Source of the DNA: Aspidapion aeneum
Lineage: Eukaryota > Arthropoda > Insecta > Coleoptera > Brentidae
Direction of reading: 5' to 3'
DNA: 64,000 nucleotides
NCBI GenBank assembly: GCA_963576565.1
Contig: OY755038.1
Location: forward strand, 138,766,989 to 138,830,988
A program made the translations under genes and the position numbers. Position 1 is the stretch's first letter, and each line of letters begins with the position of its first letter. The notes under the pieces are model-generated. The model saw nothing but the letters and a program-made list of their open reading frames with translations. It searched no databases and was not told where the DNA came from. This document shows, piece after piece, positions 42,137-54,189 of this stretch.

Positions 42137-45100
42137 AGATTAATTCGTCCTTGACTAAGTCCCTTATGTCAGACAAACGACTTAACGAAATAGCCATGGT
42201 GCCTTATATATTAAAACTTTAAACTTTAAAACTCTTAATTATACCTCCCAATTATAAAAACTAAACCACGCAATAACAAACACAAAGTTCACTTTAAATT
42301 CACTAGTGGAAGTCACTATAAATTTTCTCACAACTGTAGAAAATATAAAACTTAAATACGGGCAGGCGCGAACAAAACCGAAGAACACCGGAGCAGCAAG
42401 AAAATAAAATTAATTTGCATTTAAAAATGTTATCATAGTTTATTGTAAGTATTTGCACAACCAACCATGACGTCCAACCTTGCAGAGAGAAATAACTACT
42501 TAATTCCTAAATTAGAATTAACAAGTAGCCATAAAAAAAACTTTAAAAAAATAAATGAGAGACAAAAGCTTTGGCAGTGTTTAGGTCTTATGTTCCACTC
42601 CTGCGAGAGTAAAATCAAAAAAAAATAATTGCGCTTTCTTAGCTGAACTGGATTAAAAATTAAAGTTAAGTTATGTTTGCTTACCTCGAGCAACCGAATA
42701 GGTAAATTTATCCCTAAATGGAACGTACAACAAACTACCTATAACAAAAATCCCAAAGCTGTTGTACACAGTTAACGCTAGGGTATACTCCTGCTATTGC
42801 AGAACGGCTCCACAAATAAACTCCTCAAAAAAAAACCAAATCGCCGTATACAATGATTTTCCTAAAAAAAAAATAATTCAAAACCCACTTTAACCTGCTT
42901 ACCTATTCTGAGATGACCCGAATCTTGTATTGCTTAAGGCAACATCATCCCTTAATATATAAGTGAACGCAGTAAACATCGGAACAGATGTTCATGTTAT
43001 AGAAATCGTAAAATAAGCTCAATTAAAAAAAAATCCGCTGGCTAAAATTGCGTTAAATTAGACTAGTAAGGATGTTGTGTGTAATTAAAAAAAATTTTAA
43101 AAAAATTACCAATGGTATTAAAAAATTTACAGAAATAACGTCTTGGTAGGACTGCTACTCTCGCAATCGTTAAAATCAAATTCCCAAAATTTAAACTAAA
43201 TTGATGCAACCCATGGTCAACGCCTATCAGTCAGTAAACAGTCAGTTTGTCAATAATGTTAAAATATAATCAGAACAAACCTGTTCGGACCCAAAAGGTC
43301 ACGTGGCCTTACAGCCAGATTATATTAACATTAATCGGTCACAATAAGACGAAACCGTCAGACCATAAAATTACGGTATCAAAGACCCTAGGGTCGGACC
43401 GGAAGGTGTCTAAAAAAAATTTAAAAAAAAATTTTTGGTGTCAACCACAGTAGCCCAATAATAAAAAAAATAATTAGTGGCTCACTAAAATTTTCAAAAT
43501 ATTACTCTACCCTAATAGGTATTTTGGAGTAGGGAGTAAAAAAAAATTAACAAATGAAGTTAAGTTATTGAAACGCGAGGGTTCAAAATGAAATTATTAG
43601 CAAGATTTTTTTCCTTTAATTCAGTAAAAAAAATCCATTATTAAACCGGTAAAACAATTGTAGGGCAAGGTACTACTACGCACCAAAAAAAATTTTTGCA
43701 ACAAGAAAATCAAGTTTCCCTTTTTTTTAATAATTAAAACAAAATTATTTCAAAAAAAAATTTATAAATATTTAAAAAAAAAATGTAAGTAGCGTTGCAG
43801 GTCCTATTAGCGATCCTTAATAAAAAAAATTAAAATAAAATTAACACTAGAAAAATCTTATTCGAGTTATGTCATGCAACAGTTTTTGTTCTTTTCTTTT
43901 AAAAACAGTTGTCGATTCCCTTTCCTTTCCCAAAACTGTGTGAATGTGAAAAGTAAATGAGCCAGAAAAGTTAATTTACTATACGGAAAAAGATATGATT
44001 GAAAATTAAATTTACTTAAGAATCATAAGGTATAAAAAATCGTCATTGCAAAAAAACCCATCAGTTTAGGAAAAGAAAAAAAAATAGTTATGTTCCAAAA
44101 AAATCAGACGATGTTGGTATATTTCTTTAAAATTATTACTTAAGGAAATAAGCAACGTTAGTACTTATTTACTGTACCACTATAATGTGAAGACCCTAAG
44201 TTTTAAATATTGCAATCAACTCAGTAAAGAATTATCTTGTATGCGTTTTCAGAAAAACAAATATGAAAACAATTTCAAGGTTCACCTATAAGACCGTTGT
44301 AAAACTAACTCTGTCTACTCGGTTTATATACACACAACATCCAATAAAAAAAAATTTACTGCTTAATGCATTCTTAGATCCTTATTCCTGGTGTTCACGA
44401 GATATAAAATTAAGTTGGGCCCTTCCCACAACTATTAGTCAAAGCAAAATTACCAAATGTCCAAGGGCTAATGAGACCCACTTACAAATGACATTTTGAA
44501 ATGAAACAGTTGGGAATAATCCTGCGTAAAAGCCAGACAACAAAAATCAAGCCAAAAACTATAACAATAATTTTAAAAGAGCATAATATACTCCCGGCCC
44601 CAAATAAACTTTTAATATATCAACAAAACTCGGCCTGAAACCCAAAAAAACTTGTTATTTGACATTTCCCCGATTTCCTAAGTATAATGTCAATAAACCA
44701 AGAAACTTGTGATTTCCATTCCAATCCCATCTGGACCCTATATATTTTTAAACGGTTAAACGCCCACAGGCGAAACAATATGTTATTTCAAAGAAAGGGT
44801 AAATATATTTTGAAGCACTCTGTGAAAATAAGAAACTATTATGGAAAACTGTTCAGATAAGTGTTAACTTACTAAATCCTAACCTAAATATATCTAGTTT
44901 GTTCATGTGCATGTTACTATTTTAATTCCTATCATAACTAAACAGATCACAAAACTTGTCTTTTTACGCAAGTCTGCAATGTTCTGCAAAATGTCAGAGT
45001 CAGCCTGTAGGCCAAATTTGTGGATGTATTGTAATTTAGCGAAAACCGAAGTTGCGAAATCCTAAAAAGATTTGTAGAAAGTCCTCGTTCATCGATTTCT

Positions 45101-47567
45101 ACACTCCGAACCAAACATTTCTGCCATTTCCACCCCGCTCGCGGGAGAAAAACCCTAATTATTGCAATATAAAAGGTAGGTAGTTCTTTTATACCCTCAA
45201 CAACTATCAAATTAAAAAAATATATGCCCTCCTCAATGTTTAGTCACATCAAAGAAAAACTATTGTTTTTACATTTATTCTTATTCAAATGTAAATAAAT
45301 CAATGATCTTAAATTTATTGTTACACCTAAACACTTTCCCATTTATTCCACAACAGTGTATTGTAATGTAAAAATTTGCTTCATTATTTGAGGTCACCAG
45401 TATGAAATTATTTTAAAATTAAAAAAAATTAAATATAAAAAATAATAATTAATTTTCCATAACTTCCAAATTTTCATCCCTAAATAGGTACTTTCCCAGT
45501 CAAACACCATCTCGTTATCCAACATAACGCTTTAATTTTATAATCAACTAAACGAAGATTAAGTGAAAAAACTAAGGAAGTGCGTTGGAAGTTGAGTTAC
45601 AATGGGCGCAGATGTAAGGCCCCGGGCTACTATGAAATCTAGCATCAGATGTCTTTAAATCTTAGTACCCTTTAAGTACACGCCACTGTTCAGAAATGCA
45701 AACCATCAAAAAAAATTATGCTATGCTAGTCAGCTGCCCTCAACTAAAATTTCGCATGAAATAAAAATAATTAATCCTATCCTATACCAGTATTCTCAAA
45801 AACAAAACGTTTTTTCTTTTAAGACCCAAACACCTAACCAATAAATCTTGTTTTTTAAAATGATGATTTGGAAGTAAAAGATTTATTTATTCCTGCTTGA
45901 TCAACTAAGACAGAAAAGTTCACCTTTTCTGTAACTCGAGAAATTCCTGTTTGGTCCCCCAAAAAAAATATATCCTGTCTGGTCACCCTTTAAAACTACG
46001 ACCACTATACCAACCGATCTGACCAAAACAAGAACTCGAGATGTTATGTTTACAGAAAAAAAAAATTATCTTTAAAAAAAAAAAAATTATTTAAGAAGAA
46101 ATAAAGTTTTGAAATATTTTTACCAATAGCATTTCTATCTAGTTGAAAGTTTCTCTCAAATTTACTGACCAATTTCACGGCCTCAAAAAAACATTACTTC
46201 AAAAAAAATTACTGAATTTTACAAATGAACTAAAAAAAATAAAAAAACTTATATCTATATCTGTCTCAGCTAGACATTTCTTTTGTGGTATTACATTATC
46301 TAGTTGGCCTTCAAATTCATTTTCTCTGTATTCAATCCGGAGCAGGCAAAACTTCTCAATGCTCAAACATAAATGTTTGCACTCCAGTGGCCATGACCAA
46401 GCTATGACCTGAACGCAGAAAAAATACGGAAGAAGTAATTGTTAACCAGAAAAACTTTAATTGATAGAAATACCCGTAGGTCATTTTTAAAAAATGCACT
46501 CCTAAGCCCAACGCTGTATTCTACCAAAAAAAATTTGACTGGTCACGAAAACACAACTAGACTCGACAACCAAAGACCTAAAAAACTACCCCAAAAAAAA
46601 TACCCCAAAAAAATGCTAACTGGACTTCTGGCACATTAATGTTCAGCCAATGTGTTGCTCTAGGAATTTTAGCCTTGTGTTTCCTAAACTTCCGAGCTAA
46701 CACTAAGTAGTAGTAGTACCCTCCTCTGACCCGATGTAACTGAGTGACGTAAGATGTTAAATGCCATCAACAGTTACCTCCAAAAAAACAAGAAAAAAAA
46801 ATGACAGTGCAAAATAAACTCATTTCCTTTTCTTTTATTTTTATTAATTTATACTTTCAACCAAATAAAATTACTAGCTGTTAAAACAACCCAGCCAAGA
46901 AAAATTTGTGTGCAATCCTGTAAAAATATTCCAACCTTAAACGGTGATATCCGACAAAATATTAAAATATACAAAAAAAATATGTTGTTGACCTATATAA
47001 ACTAAACTGACTGCACGTTTTATTCAAAAGGAGGAAATATAAAAAAATAATTGGCGAAACAATTTCTATTTTATCACAAGCAGGAAATAATAAAATAATA
47101 TTAGTAGTAGGCAACCTGTGGCAAAAAAAATTGAAAGAACTACTTATGTCGTATATTTAAATCTTAAAAAGACCATGTCTGGAGGTCCGGCCACCTATAA
47201 ATCAAAAAAAATTGAAGTAAATTTACATTAATGTGTTTTTTTTTCTTAAAAAAAATTTAAAACATGTTTTTCCTACAAAAAACTTTAAAGAATTAAGAAC
47301 ATGATTTGGACTCGTTCAACAAAAACTCCCATGTTCTTTCACCTACTTTTTCTTCCTTAAAAAATAAATATTCTTGTGAAGATAAGCTAATAAAATACTA
47401 TGAGAATTATTAAAGCAACAAAACGAATTCCAAATCCAAGCTTAAATATTACCAAAAAAAATATTTAAAAAAATGTTATTAAAACCAATGATGTAGGAAA
47501 TTTTTGTTTTTTTATTAAATTAAAAAGATAAAAGATTTCTAAAAAACAACCTAACCAAAAAACACAG
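42137..47567 (-). other. Leader region of the long-LTR element, rich in A7-A9 runs, non-coding
   Basis: About 5.4 kb between the primer site and gag hold no credible gene on either strand. Runs of seven to nine A's recur every few tens to hundreds of bases (for example near 42535, 42620, 42865, 43027, 43417, 46075, 47210). On the element's own strand these are U runs. Confidence 0.6.
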
Positions 47568-47579
47568 GTCGGGCGCCAA
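47568..47579 (-). other. Primer-binding site of the long-LTR element
   Basis: The minus strand reads TGGCGCCCGACC three bases from the LTR end, close to the common TGGCGCCCGAAC lysine-tRNA site. Confidence 0.7.
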
Positions 47580-48512
47580 TTTGTGACGCTATAAAATTGT
47601 GACACTATAAAAGCACGTTGGGTGCCAATTTGTGACACTTAAAAACGTTGGTCGACATTTGCGACACTAATAAAACGTTGTAATTAATTAATTAATGTAA
47701 TTTAATTACTGAGTAATTAAACAAATATCTGGAAGCAGAACTGTATTTTCCAGCTAGGTAAAACATTGATATGCCGGTAACTTTTATACAGTGGTAAAGG
47801 GGTGGTTCAGAAATAAGAAAAATTCAAGCGCCACATGTGTTTTAATATCAATGTCTTACAAAAAGGATCTTAATTAAAATACAGTTCAACTCAAACTCTG
47901 CCTACTTCCGAGGCTTCCAAAATTGACTAATGAAAGATTCTGAATGAATTAAAATGACACAAACGATAACAGTCTATAGGTAGACAAACATCTCCGACAG
48001 GGTACAAAGTCTGTTATAGTACCCACATTTGAGTCAGTAGTGGAGAGACTCCATTACCTACTTTAATGGTTTTCAAAAAAGAAAATACACTCCAAAATCA
48101 TTCCATCATAGGGGAGATCTGGACCAAATATCTGCTGTCATCATTCTACATTGGATAGAATGAGACAGACAGCTACCCAGTCCGAGATCTACCCCATGAG
48201 GAAAAACAGTGTGATAAAAACACAAAAAAAATTTAACCTCATCTCTCTTTTGTCTCTGCAAAGTTATAATAATAACTCTTTATTTGTTGCTCTAGTAATG
48301 CCTAATACAACAAAGCTGAACAAATACAAATCGTCAATCGACTCTTATAAACTAATAAACATCTTTATTACGGTTAAATGTCAAATAAATAACTACATCT
48401 TAAATTGTAAAGGAAAAAACATTAAACCCAAACACATTCAAAAAAAAATAAAAAATCAACAAAATTCCCATGCAATACGCATTTAGAAATTTTGATGACT
48501 CCAAAATTAAGA

Positions 48513-50282
48513 TTAACGCTCATTTAAAAATTGCCTTATAAAACGTTTAAAAATGTCAAGACTTTGAGATTGTTTAATTTCTGATGGTAAGTTGTTGTAT
48601 TCTTGAAGCCCCTTAACAAAAAGCGAATTTGAATATTTCTTTGTTTTTACTTTAGGAATATAGAAATTGTACCTGCTTCTTGTTGAATACCTATGAACAT
48701 CCATATTAAATTTCAAAAATCTATCAAAATATGGAGGATTCAAGTTATTAAGAATCTTATAAATAAAAATAAGTAAAAAATATTTGTGGCGGTTGCTCAC
48801 ACTTAGCCAATCTAATGTGCTTAACATAGTGTCTATAGGAGTCCTTCTGTTGCATTTAAGTATTATACGCATGCCTCGATTTTGTAGTTTTTGAAGAGCT
48901 CCTTTGCAATTACTGTCTAAGAAGTATAAAACACTGGCACAGTATTCAAAGTGCGGTTGAACTATAGTTTTATATACTGTAATAGTTGACTTCATTGATA
49001 AGTGTCTCGATACACGTGAAAGAAAATATATTTTTTTTGCAATCTTTTTATAAACATATTCAAAATGTGTCTTTAAGTTCAATGTTCTTTCCAACATGAA
49101 TCCCAAATATTTTGTGTCATCTACGATTTCGATTTTTTCTCCATCGATAGATATATTTATTTGATTAAAATCAATTTTTCGATATAAATGCTGCTTACAC
49201 AGAATCATTGCTTTAGTTTTAGAAGTATTAAGTTTAAGTTTATTTACCTTATTATAGTTAGAAATTATTTTAAGTTGATTGTTGATTCTACATATAGCTG
49301 AATTTAGATCTTTATCTTTTGTTCCTACATAAGTATCATCTGCAAATAAGTTAAGACAGTCACATTCAAAGTTTAATGCAATATCGTTCACATATGTTAT
49401 AAAAAACAGTGGTCCCAATACACTTCCCTGTGGTACACCCAAGTTATTAGACTCTATCGTTGATATGGAATTATTAATAACTGTAACCTGTGATCTATCA
49501 TTTAAATATTCCACAACCCACTGCAGTACTTTTCCTCCAATCCCATAGTACTCCAACTTTTTTAACAAAATCTCCCTATCAATGGTCTCGAAAGCTCGCT
49601 TAAAGTCTAAGAAAACTACTACAACGTATTGACCATCCTCTATAGCTTGGTGCCAATTGGTAAGCGTTAACTGCAGTGCAGTCTCACATGAGTGCTTTGC
49701 CCGAAATCCAGACTGGTTTTCGATAAATATATTGTTAGAAGAAAAGTAGTGCATTAATTGATTATAAGCCGCTACTTCAATTATCTTTTCAATTGCTGGC
49801 AATGTATTAATAGGCCTAAAATCACTAGCATTTTTTGGATTGGGTACTTTGGGGATTGGAATAACTTTGCTTGTTTTGAGCAACTTTGGAAATCTACCAG
49901 TTTCGAATGAAGTATTAATTAAGTGAAGTAACACATGACCTATCACTTGGCTAACATTTTTAAGCATCTTTGAATTTAAAATATAAGCAGGGTTACTTTT
50001 ATTATCAAGAGATGCTATAATATATTTAAGATCGCTTAATGATAGCTTTTCAAACGTTTTCAAGCTACTAGATATTTCGGGATAGCCTTCAGATGACCAA
50101 GTTTCCCTACCACCAATACTATTAGCTATGTCAATTGCACTATTAACAAAGAATTTATTAAAACTATTTGCAATTTTTAACTCATAAACAGAGATCTCTA
50201 TGCCCTTGACATTAAAAATAACAGAACTGTAATTAAAGCCTTTATCATTAGATTTTATTATTTTTTTTTTAAAGTTCGTCAC
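48513..50282 (-). CDS. LINE-C reverse transcriptase, open over 589 codons
   Basis: The frame runs without interruption: fingers (ASLDNKSNPAYILNSKML, KVIPIPKVPNPKNASDFRPI), NQSGFRAKHSCETALQ, VVVFLDFKRAFETIDREILL, GVPQGSVLGPLFFITYVNDI, CLNLFADDTYVGT with the FADD box, TKYLGFMLERTLNLKTHF and the LINE tail NRHKYFLLIFIYKILNNL. All RT catalytic residues are present. The endonuclease upstream is in a different frame, so no full product is made. Confidence 0.93.
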   Translation of the reverse strand: MTNFKKKIIKSNDKGFNYSSVIFNVKGIEISVYELKIANSFNKFFVNSAIDIANSIGGRETWSSEGYPEISSSLKTFEKLSLSDLKYIIASLDNKSNPAYILNSKMLKNVSQVIGHVLLHLINTSFETGRFPKLLKTSKVIPIPKVPNPKNASDFRPINTLPAIEKIIEVAAYNQLMHYFSSNNIFIENQSGFRAKHSCETALQLTLTNWHQAIEDGQYVVVVFLDFKRAFETIDREILLKKLEYYGIGGKVLQWVVEYLNDRSQVTVINNSISTIESNNLGVPQGSVLGPLFFITYVNDIALNFECDCLNLFADDTYVGTKDKDLNSAICRINNQLKIISNYNKVNKLKLNTSKTKAMILCKQHLYRKIDFNQINISIDGEKIEIVDDTKYLGFMLERTLNLKTHFEYVYKKIAKKIYFLSRVSRHLSMKSTITVYKTIVQPHFEYCASVLYFLDSNCKGALQKLQNRGMRIILKCNRRTPIDTMLSTLDWLSVSNRHKYFLLIFIYKILNNLNPPYFDRFLKFNMDVHRYSTRSRYNFYIPKVKTKKYSNSLFVKGLQEYNNLPSEIKQSQSLDIFKRFIRQFLNER

Positions 50283-51235
50283 ATTAATTTACTATTATTA
50301 AAATTTTTCGTCAATTTTTTGTTCAAAAATGTTGATTTCTTTGTTTTTAACAAATTAACGACATAATTTCTCTTTTGTTTATAGTTTTCCCAACATAAAC
50401 TTTTTTTACTTTCATCCTTGTTTTTTAAAAAGTCTTTAAATGAAATATCTCTGTTTCTGGCTGCTAAGTGAACCTCACAATCATACCATGGTAAATCGTT
50501 ACCACGGATTTTAACTATTTTAAGTGGACAAATTTCATTTACGACACATTCACAATTTTAAACACAGCCGTCATTTAATGGCCAATAAAATTCTAACAAT
50601 GTGAGACATATCCTATCTAAATTAGAACTGTTAAAATTTCTTACTTGTTTTGACCGTATACTTTTATTGCTAATACTGCGATCTTAATTTAAATTTACTA
50701 CTAAACTAAAGTGATCACTTATTTTAGGACTAGAATTAATATTGCATTTTAAGTCATCACAGTTGGTTATGACTAGATCTATTATTGATTTACTATTATT
50801 AGTTATTCTAGTATAACTATTAACTAGTTGTTGCAATCCGTAAATTGATAAAATATTTTAAATTTTCTTAGTATAAAAATCGTCAGAAGAAAAATCAATA
50901 TTAAAATCTCCAATAAAAAGCACTCTTCTGTTATTAACTAGATATTCGTTGCACCAGTCCTCAAAAGCTTCCAAAAATATTGCAATCGACGAACTTGGAG
51001 ACCTATAAATTAATCCCACAAACCACTCAGCACCGTTAATCACAACCTTAAAGAACATACACCAATATGTATAATCAAGCACTACATTTGTTATGAACTC
51101 ACACTCAATGTCATATCGAAGAAATGCAATAACTCCTCCAGTATGGCGACTATTTGAGTTACATCTTAAGGACCTATATCCCTCAATGTCCATTTCAAAA
51201 TCTATTACATCTTCGGTTACACATGTTTCACTCAA
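50283..51235 (-). pseudogene. LINE-C endonuclease and linker, frameshifted
   Basis: The minus-strand frame from 51235 has ILLSETCVTEDV just upstream and then RRVLFIGDFNIDFSSDDF, the GDFN box. After a shift near 50858, SIIDLVITNCDDLKC and PKISDHFSLVV give the SDH box. The linker to the RT (50283-50690) is further decayed. Confidence 0.85.
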
Positions 51236-51271
51236 AAGGATTAATTCGAAAATTAGGTTTCTTCTTAAATA

Positions 51272-51931
51272 TCAAGTCAATAGCGGTATTAGAGGTACAT
51301 TTGCTAAAAAAGGCTGCTCATTCTCGACTACTTTCTCAACGGATGATGAATCGTCAGTTAAATCAATAAATTCAATTAAAGACGTTTCACTTTCACGTAA
51401 TGAGATTTCTGTGCTCTTCGAGACATTGGAGAATTTGATTTGTCGTAGAATAGATGTTTGATTTTTTTGAAAATCCTTAATAGAAACAGTTATGTATCTT
51501 GCCAATTTGTTTAATCCCTTTCTGTTAAGATACATTTTATGTTTATTGAATTCAGATGCACCGAATCTATGATCTACATCTAAATAGTCAACCTGATGAG
51601 AATACTGTTTAATATTTATAGCTATATCTTTTAACTTATTATTTACATTTATTCTGTTTGAAATATCTTTATCATTTGATACACTATTATAAGGGATCGG
51701 ACATATGATTAAGTTGGAAAAAAGCATCTGTTAATCAGTTCCATCACATCTTTTTTAGAAACACTATTATCATTTGCCCCAGCCAAAACAACTACAAAAT
51801 CTTTATCCATAAGTTTCCTAGCAAAATCGTAACTGATAACTGTATCCCTACATTTAGCAAATGGCTTGCATATAACCTGAACTCTGTATTCTAAACTTAA
51901 GTATTTATTTAGTATTTCAAATAAAACGTAC
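51272..51931 (-). pseudogene. LINE-C SGNH-like domain, 5'-truncated
   Basis: From 51931 down: LYVLFEILNKYLSLEYRVQV, then DKDFVVVLAGANDNS, whose GAND is the SGNH block III (GxND), then a one-base slip at a T6 run near 51724, then SNLIICPIPYNSV, VDYLDVDHRFGASEF and KMYLNRKGLNKLARYI, the C-terminal block. A polar tail follows. One TGA at 51272-51274 separates it from the endonuclease in the same frame, so SGNH and endonuclease were once one ORF, as in LINE-A. Confidence 0.75.
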
Positions 51932-53440
51932 AGTTTGTCATTGCGTTGTAAAAATAAGGCAAAGATTTAGTTCATCTTGTTTATTTTAAAGGCTGAATAA
52001 AAATGAAATTGATCACAAAAAAAAATTAAACCAAGTTGGAACAAATAGTAAGGTCTTTCAATTGCACATTAAAATTCAACTTAGTTATGCCGCAAAATTG
52101 TGGTTATGACGTCATACCCTACCTTGCAGTTACAAGAAATGTAAAAAAAATATTATTATTTATAAAAAAAATTAAATCTAAAGCTTGCTCCTACCTTGGT
52201 CCTGTTGTTATTTTATAATTAAATTGGTGTTTTATTTTGTGAACCTGGAGGTGTTGTTCCCAGACATCTTCCGCTACTCCGGGACCTGGTCCTGCCTGCA
52301 CCCTCCCTCGTGCTTGCTTAGCACATCACGCTAGGGCAGCACATGGGTCTTAATATTGCTGGGTACTTGCCCCGAGCGTAAAACCCTTTTGCAGGGTTAC
52401 AGTGCTACAACCGGCTTCACACCAGCACGAACGTCCCGTTGATGGAGTGGACAACGCAATTCTTTTCCAGTAGAAATGGCATAGGCCGCCTTGAGTCCCT
52501 CAATCAGAGGATGTGAGCCGCCACTAAAAATACGCCAAAACGACGGACTCACGCTTCACAGTCTTTGGAAAAAACCTGCATTCACTGCAGTGCCAGTAAT
52601 CAAAAAAAAATCAATGGCGATACCAAAAGACTGGGCTGTTGGCCAGTCAATTCTTTAGGAAAGAGAGAGGACACCTTGTCCAAAAAAAAATGAACAAGCC
52701 GGAAATATCTTCTTAATTGGGTGGGGCAACAGTATCAATCAAACTTTCCCGGTAAAATTCAAATAAACATGCAAACCCATTTATAAAAACACTCGCCAAC
52801 AAAAATTCCCTAGCGGTTGGGTTTGTAAGCCTGCCAAAAACCCTGCTATCCCAAACTATCCAATGACGAAGCACACTAGTACTTCAGTACAAGTCTGTAG
52901 GGGGCAGCATCAATCAAGAAAATATTCCAAACCCGTCCACCGCGCATTGAGGTGTTGTACGGATTTCTATTTTTATAAACGAGGACTTCGAAATGCACAT
53001 GCACAGACCAAAACAAATGTCAAAACGGACCACTGCCAACATAGCAAGTAGGAGAAAAATAACCAGTTAGACTATAAGAAGTTTAGTATTAAAACCATCA
53101 ACTGCAAACCCAGGAATATTCGAACACTCATCCAATTCCCATATGAGTAAAGCCATACTAAGTGTACAATTTAGTTGTATTTTAGTTATTCAAAATTTTT
53201 CTTTGCTCTTTATATATGTTTTCTTTAAGATTCATATATTTTGACGCCATTTTTGTACAACATTTTTACATTAATACAGTTGTTTCTGAACTTTGAACGT
53301 GAACATACGCCATCCAACCACTGCTTAAACTCGACATGACGATGCTCAGATGTTAAGTTTTCTCACCACTAGCCAGCCCTGCATAACCAGGACTGAGTTA
53401 GATAATAACTTTATTTAACTATGATTATATATTAATTTAT

Positions 53441-53985
53441 ACAGGGTGTTCCAACCAAAAGGTAACAGACGTGGTTCGAGAATTATTTTTGTGTGAATTT
53501 GGAAAAATCACATAAAAACATCTTTGAAATTGGGTATTTTTGTCTATTTACGTTCTGAATTGAATAATCAGCTGGTTGCTAGCGACCGCGTACGTTCAAT
53601 AAATAAACGAAATGAGAAAAGCATTCTAATCCAATCTACCCGGTATAAACTGTGGGCTTGGCGGCATTGCCACATCACAAACCATTCACGATGTTTTCAG
53701 GAATAGTCGGAACACATTTCATTTATTTTGGTCGTTCGTTTATTTATATTTTCGAGGATATTAGGACAATGATTTCTCTTCCGAACCTCTTCTTCTTCAC
53801 GGATTAGCTAGTTTTTGTAGCACGAAAACATATTTGGGTCCACGGTTTGACCAGGAACAACTGAGGCTCCGCCCACTTTGATATCTTTACTACATGCAAT
53901 TTTGTAAATTGGGAATAAACGAGGGATAAAAACCAGGACTAAACGAATAAACAAAATCGTATTTTGATATTATACAGGGTATTCC
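53441..53985. repeat. Rearranged segment: inverted copy of 39664-39960 between two TACAGGG motifs
   Basis: A motif starting TACAGGGTGTTCCAACC lies at 53441 and TACAGGGTATTCCAACT near 53976, both on the plus strand, followed by similar AAAAGNTAACAGACGTG. Between them 53690-53985 is the inverse complement of 39664-39960, with a deletion of about 40 bases. Confidence 0.75.
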
Positions 53986-54189
53986 AACTAAAAGTTAACA
54001 GACGTGTTTTTTGGTATTTTTTGTGTGGATTTGGAGAATCGCTCGGACACGTCGATTTTGTTTGCGAGGGGGACACCTTTTGGCTATCTTGAAATTTTTG
54101 TAGCACTCACCATCTTCGAGGGGTACGCTTTACCCCTATATTTTGAATAGGGAAAGTGGGTTCGGTTCGGTTCAATTCAAATCAAATTT
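53986..54189. other. Start of a TACAGGG-ended repeat, truncated
   Basis: It follows the second TACAGGG motif. No matching right end is visible before the Copia remnant. A GGTTCGGTT run lies near 54160. Confidence 0.4.

Larger units (their letters stand above)
48266..51931 (-). mobile_element. LINE-C: 5'-truncated SGNH-EN-RT non-LTR retrotransposon
   Basis: Comparison with the uninterrupted LTR at 37741-37760 fixes both ends; AGTT is present on each side (48262-48265, 51932-51935). On the minus strand it has part of an SGNH domain, endonuclease, RT and a GTTATTATTAT 3' end. It has the same domain order as LINE-A but a clearly different sequence. It carries one stop and at least two frameshifts. 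Confidence 0.92.
37043..53440 (-). mobile_element. Long-LTR Gypsy element, minus strand, internally deleted, carrying LINE-C
   Basis: Long direct repeats at 37043-39663 and at 47582-53440 (minus the LINE-C insert) act as LTRs. Next to the right copy, on the minus strand, TGGCGCCCGACC at 47568-47579 is a good primer-binding site. The coding part (40207-42136) is gag fused to the end of RT, then RNase H and integrase scraps. LTRs over 2 kb recall Ulysses of Drosophila virilis, by analogy only. The large indels between the LTRs show an old insertion. The exact right-hand LTR end is obscured by rearrangement. Confidence 0.8.
47582..53440 (-). repeat. Long LTR, right copy (5' LTR), interrupted by LINE-C
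   Basis: Bases 47582-48265 and 51932-53440 are co-linear with 37043-39663. LINE-C fills the gap. The end is lost at 53440, where a TACAGGGTGTTCC motif begins. Confidence 0.85.

Noticed and set aside
42137..47567. Short open frames in the leader of the long-LTR element
   Set aside because: They are under 100 codons, biased by A runs, and lack domain motifs or conserved spacing.
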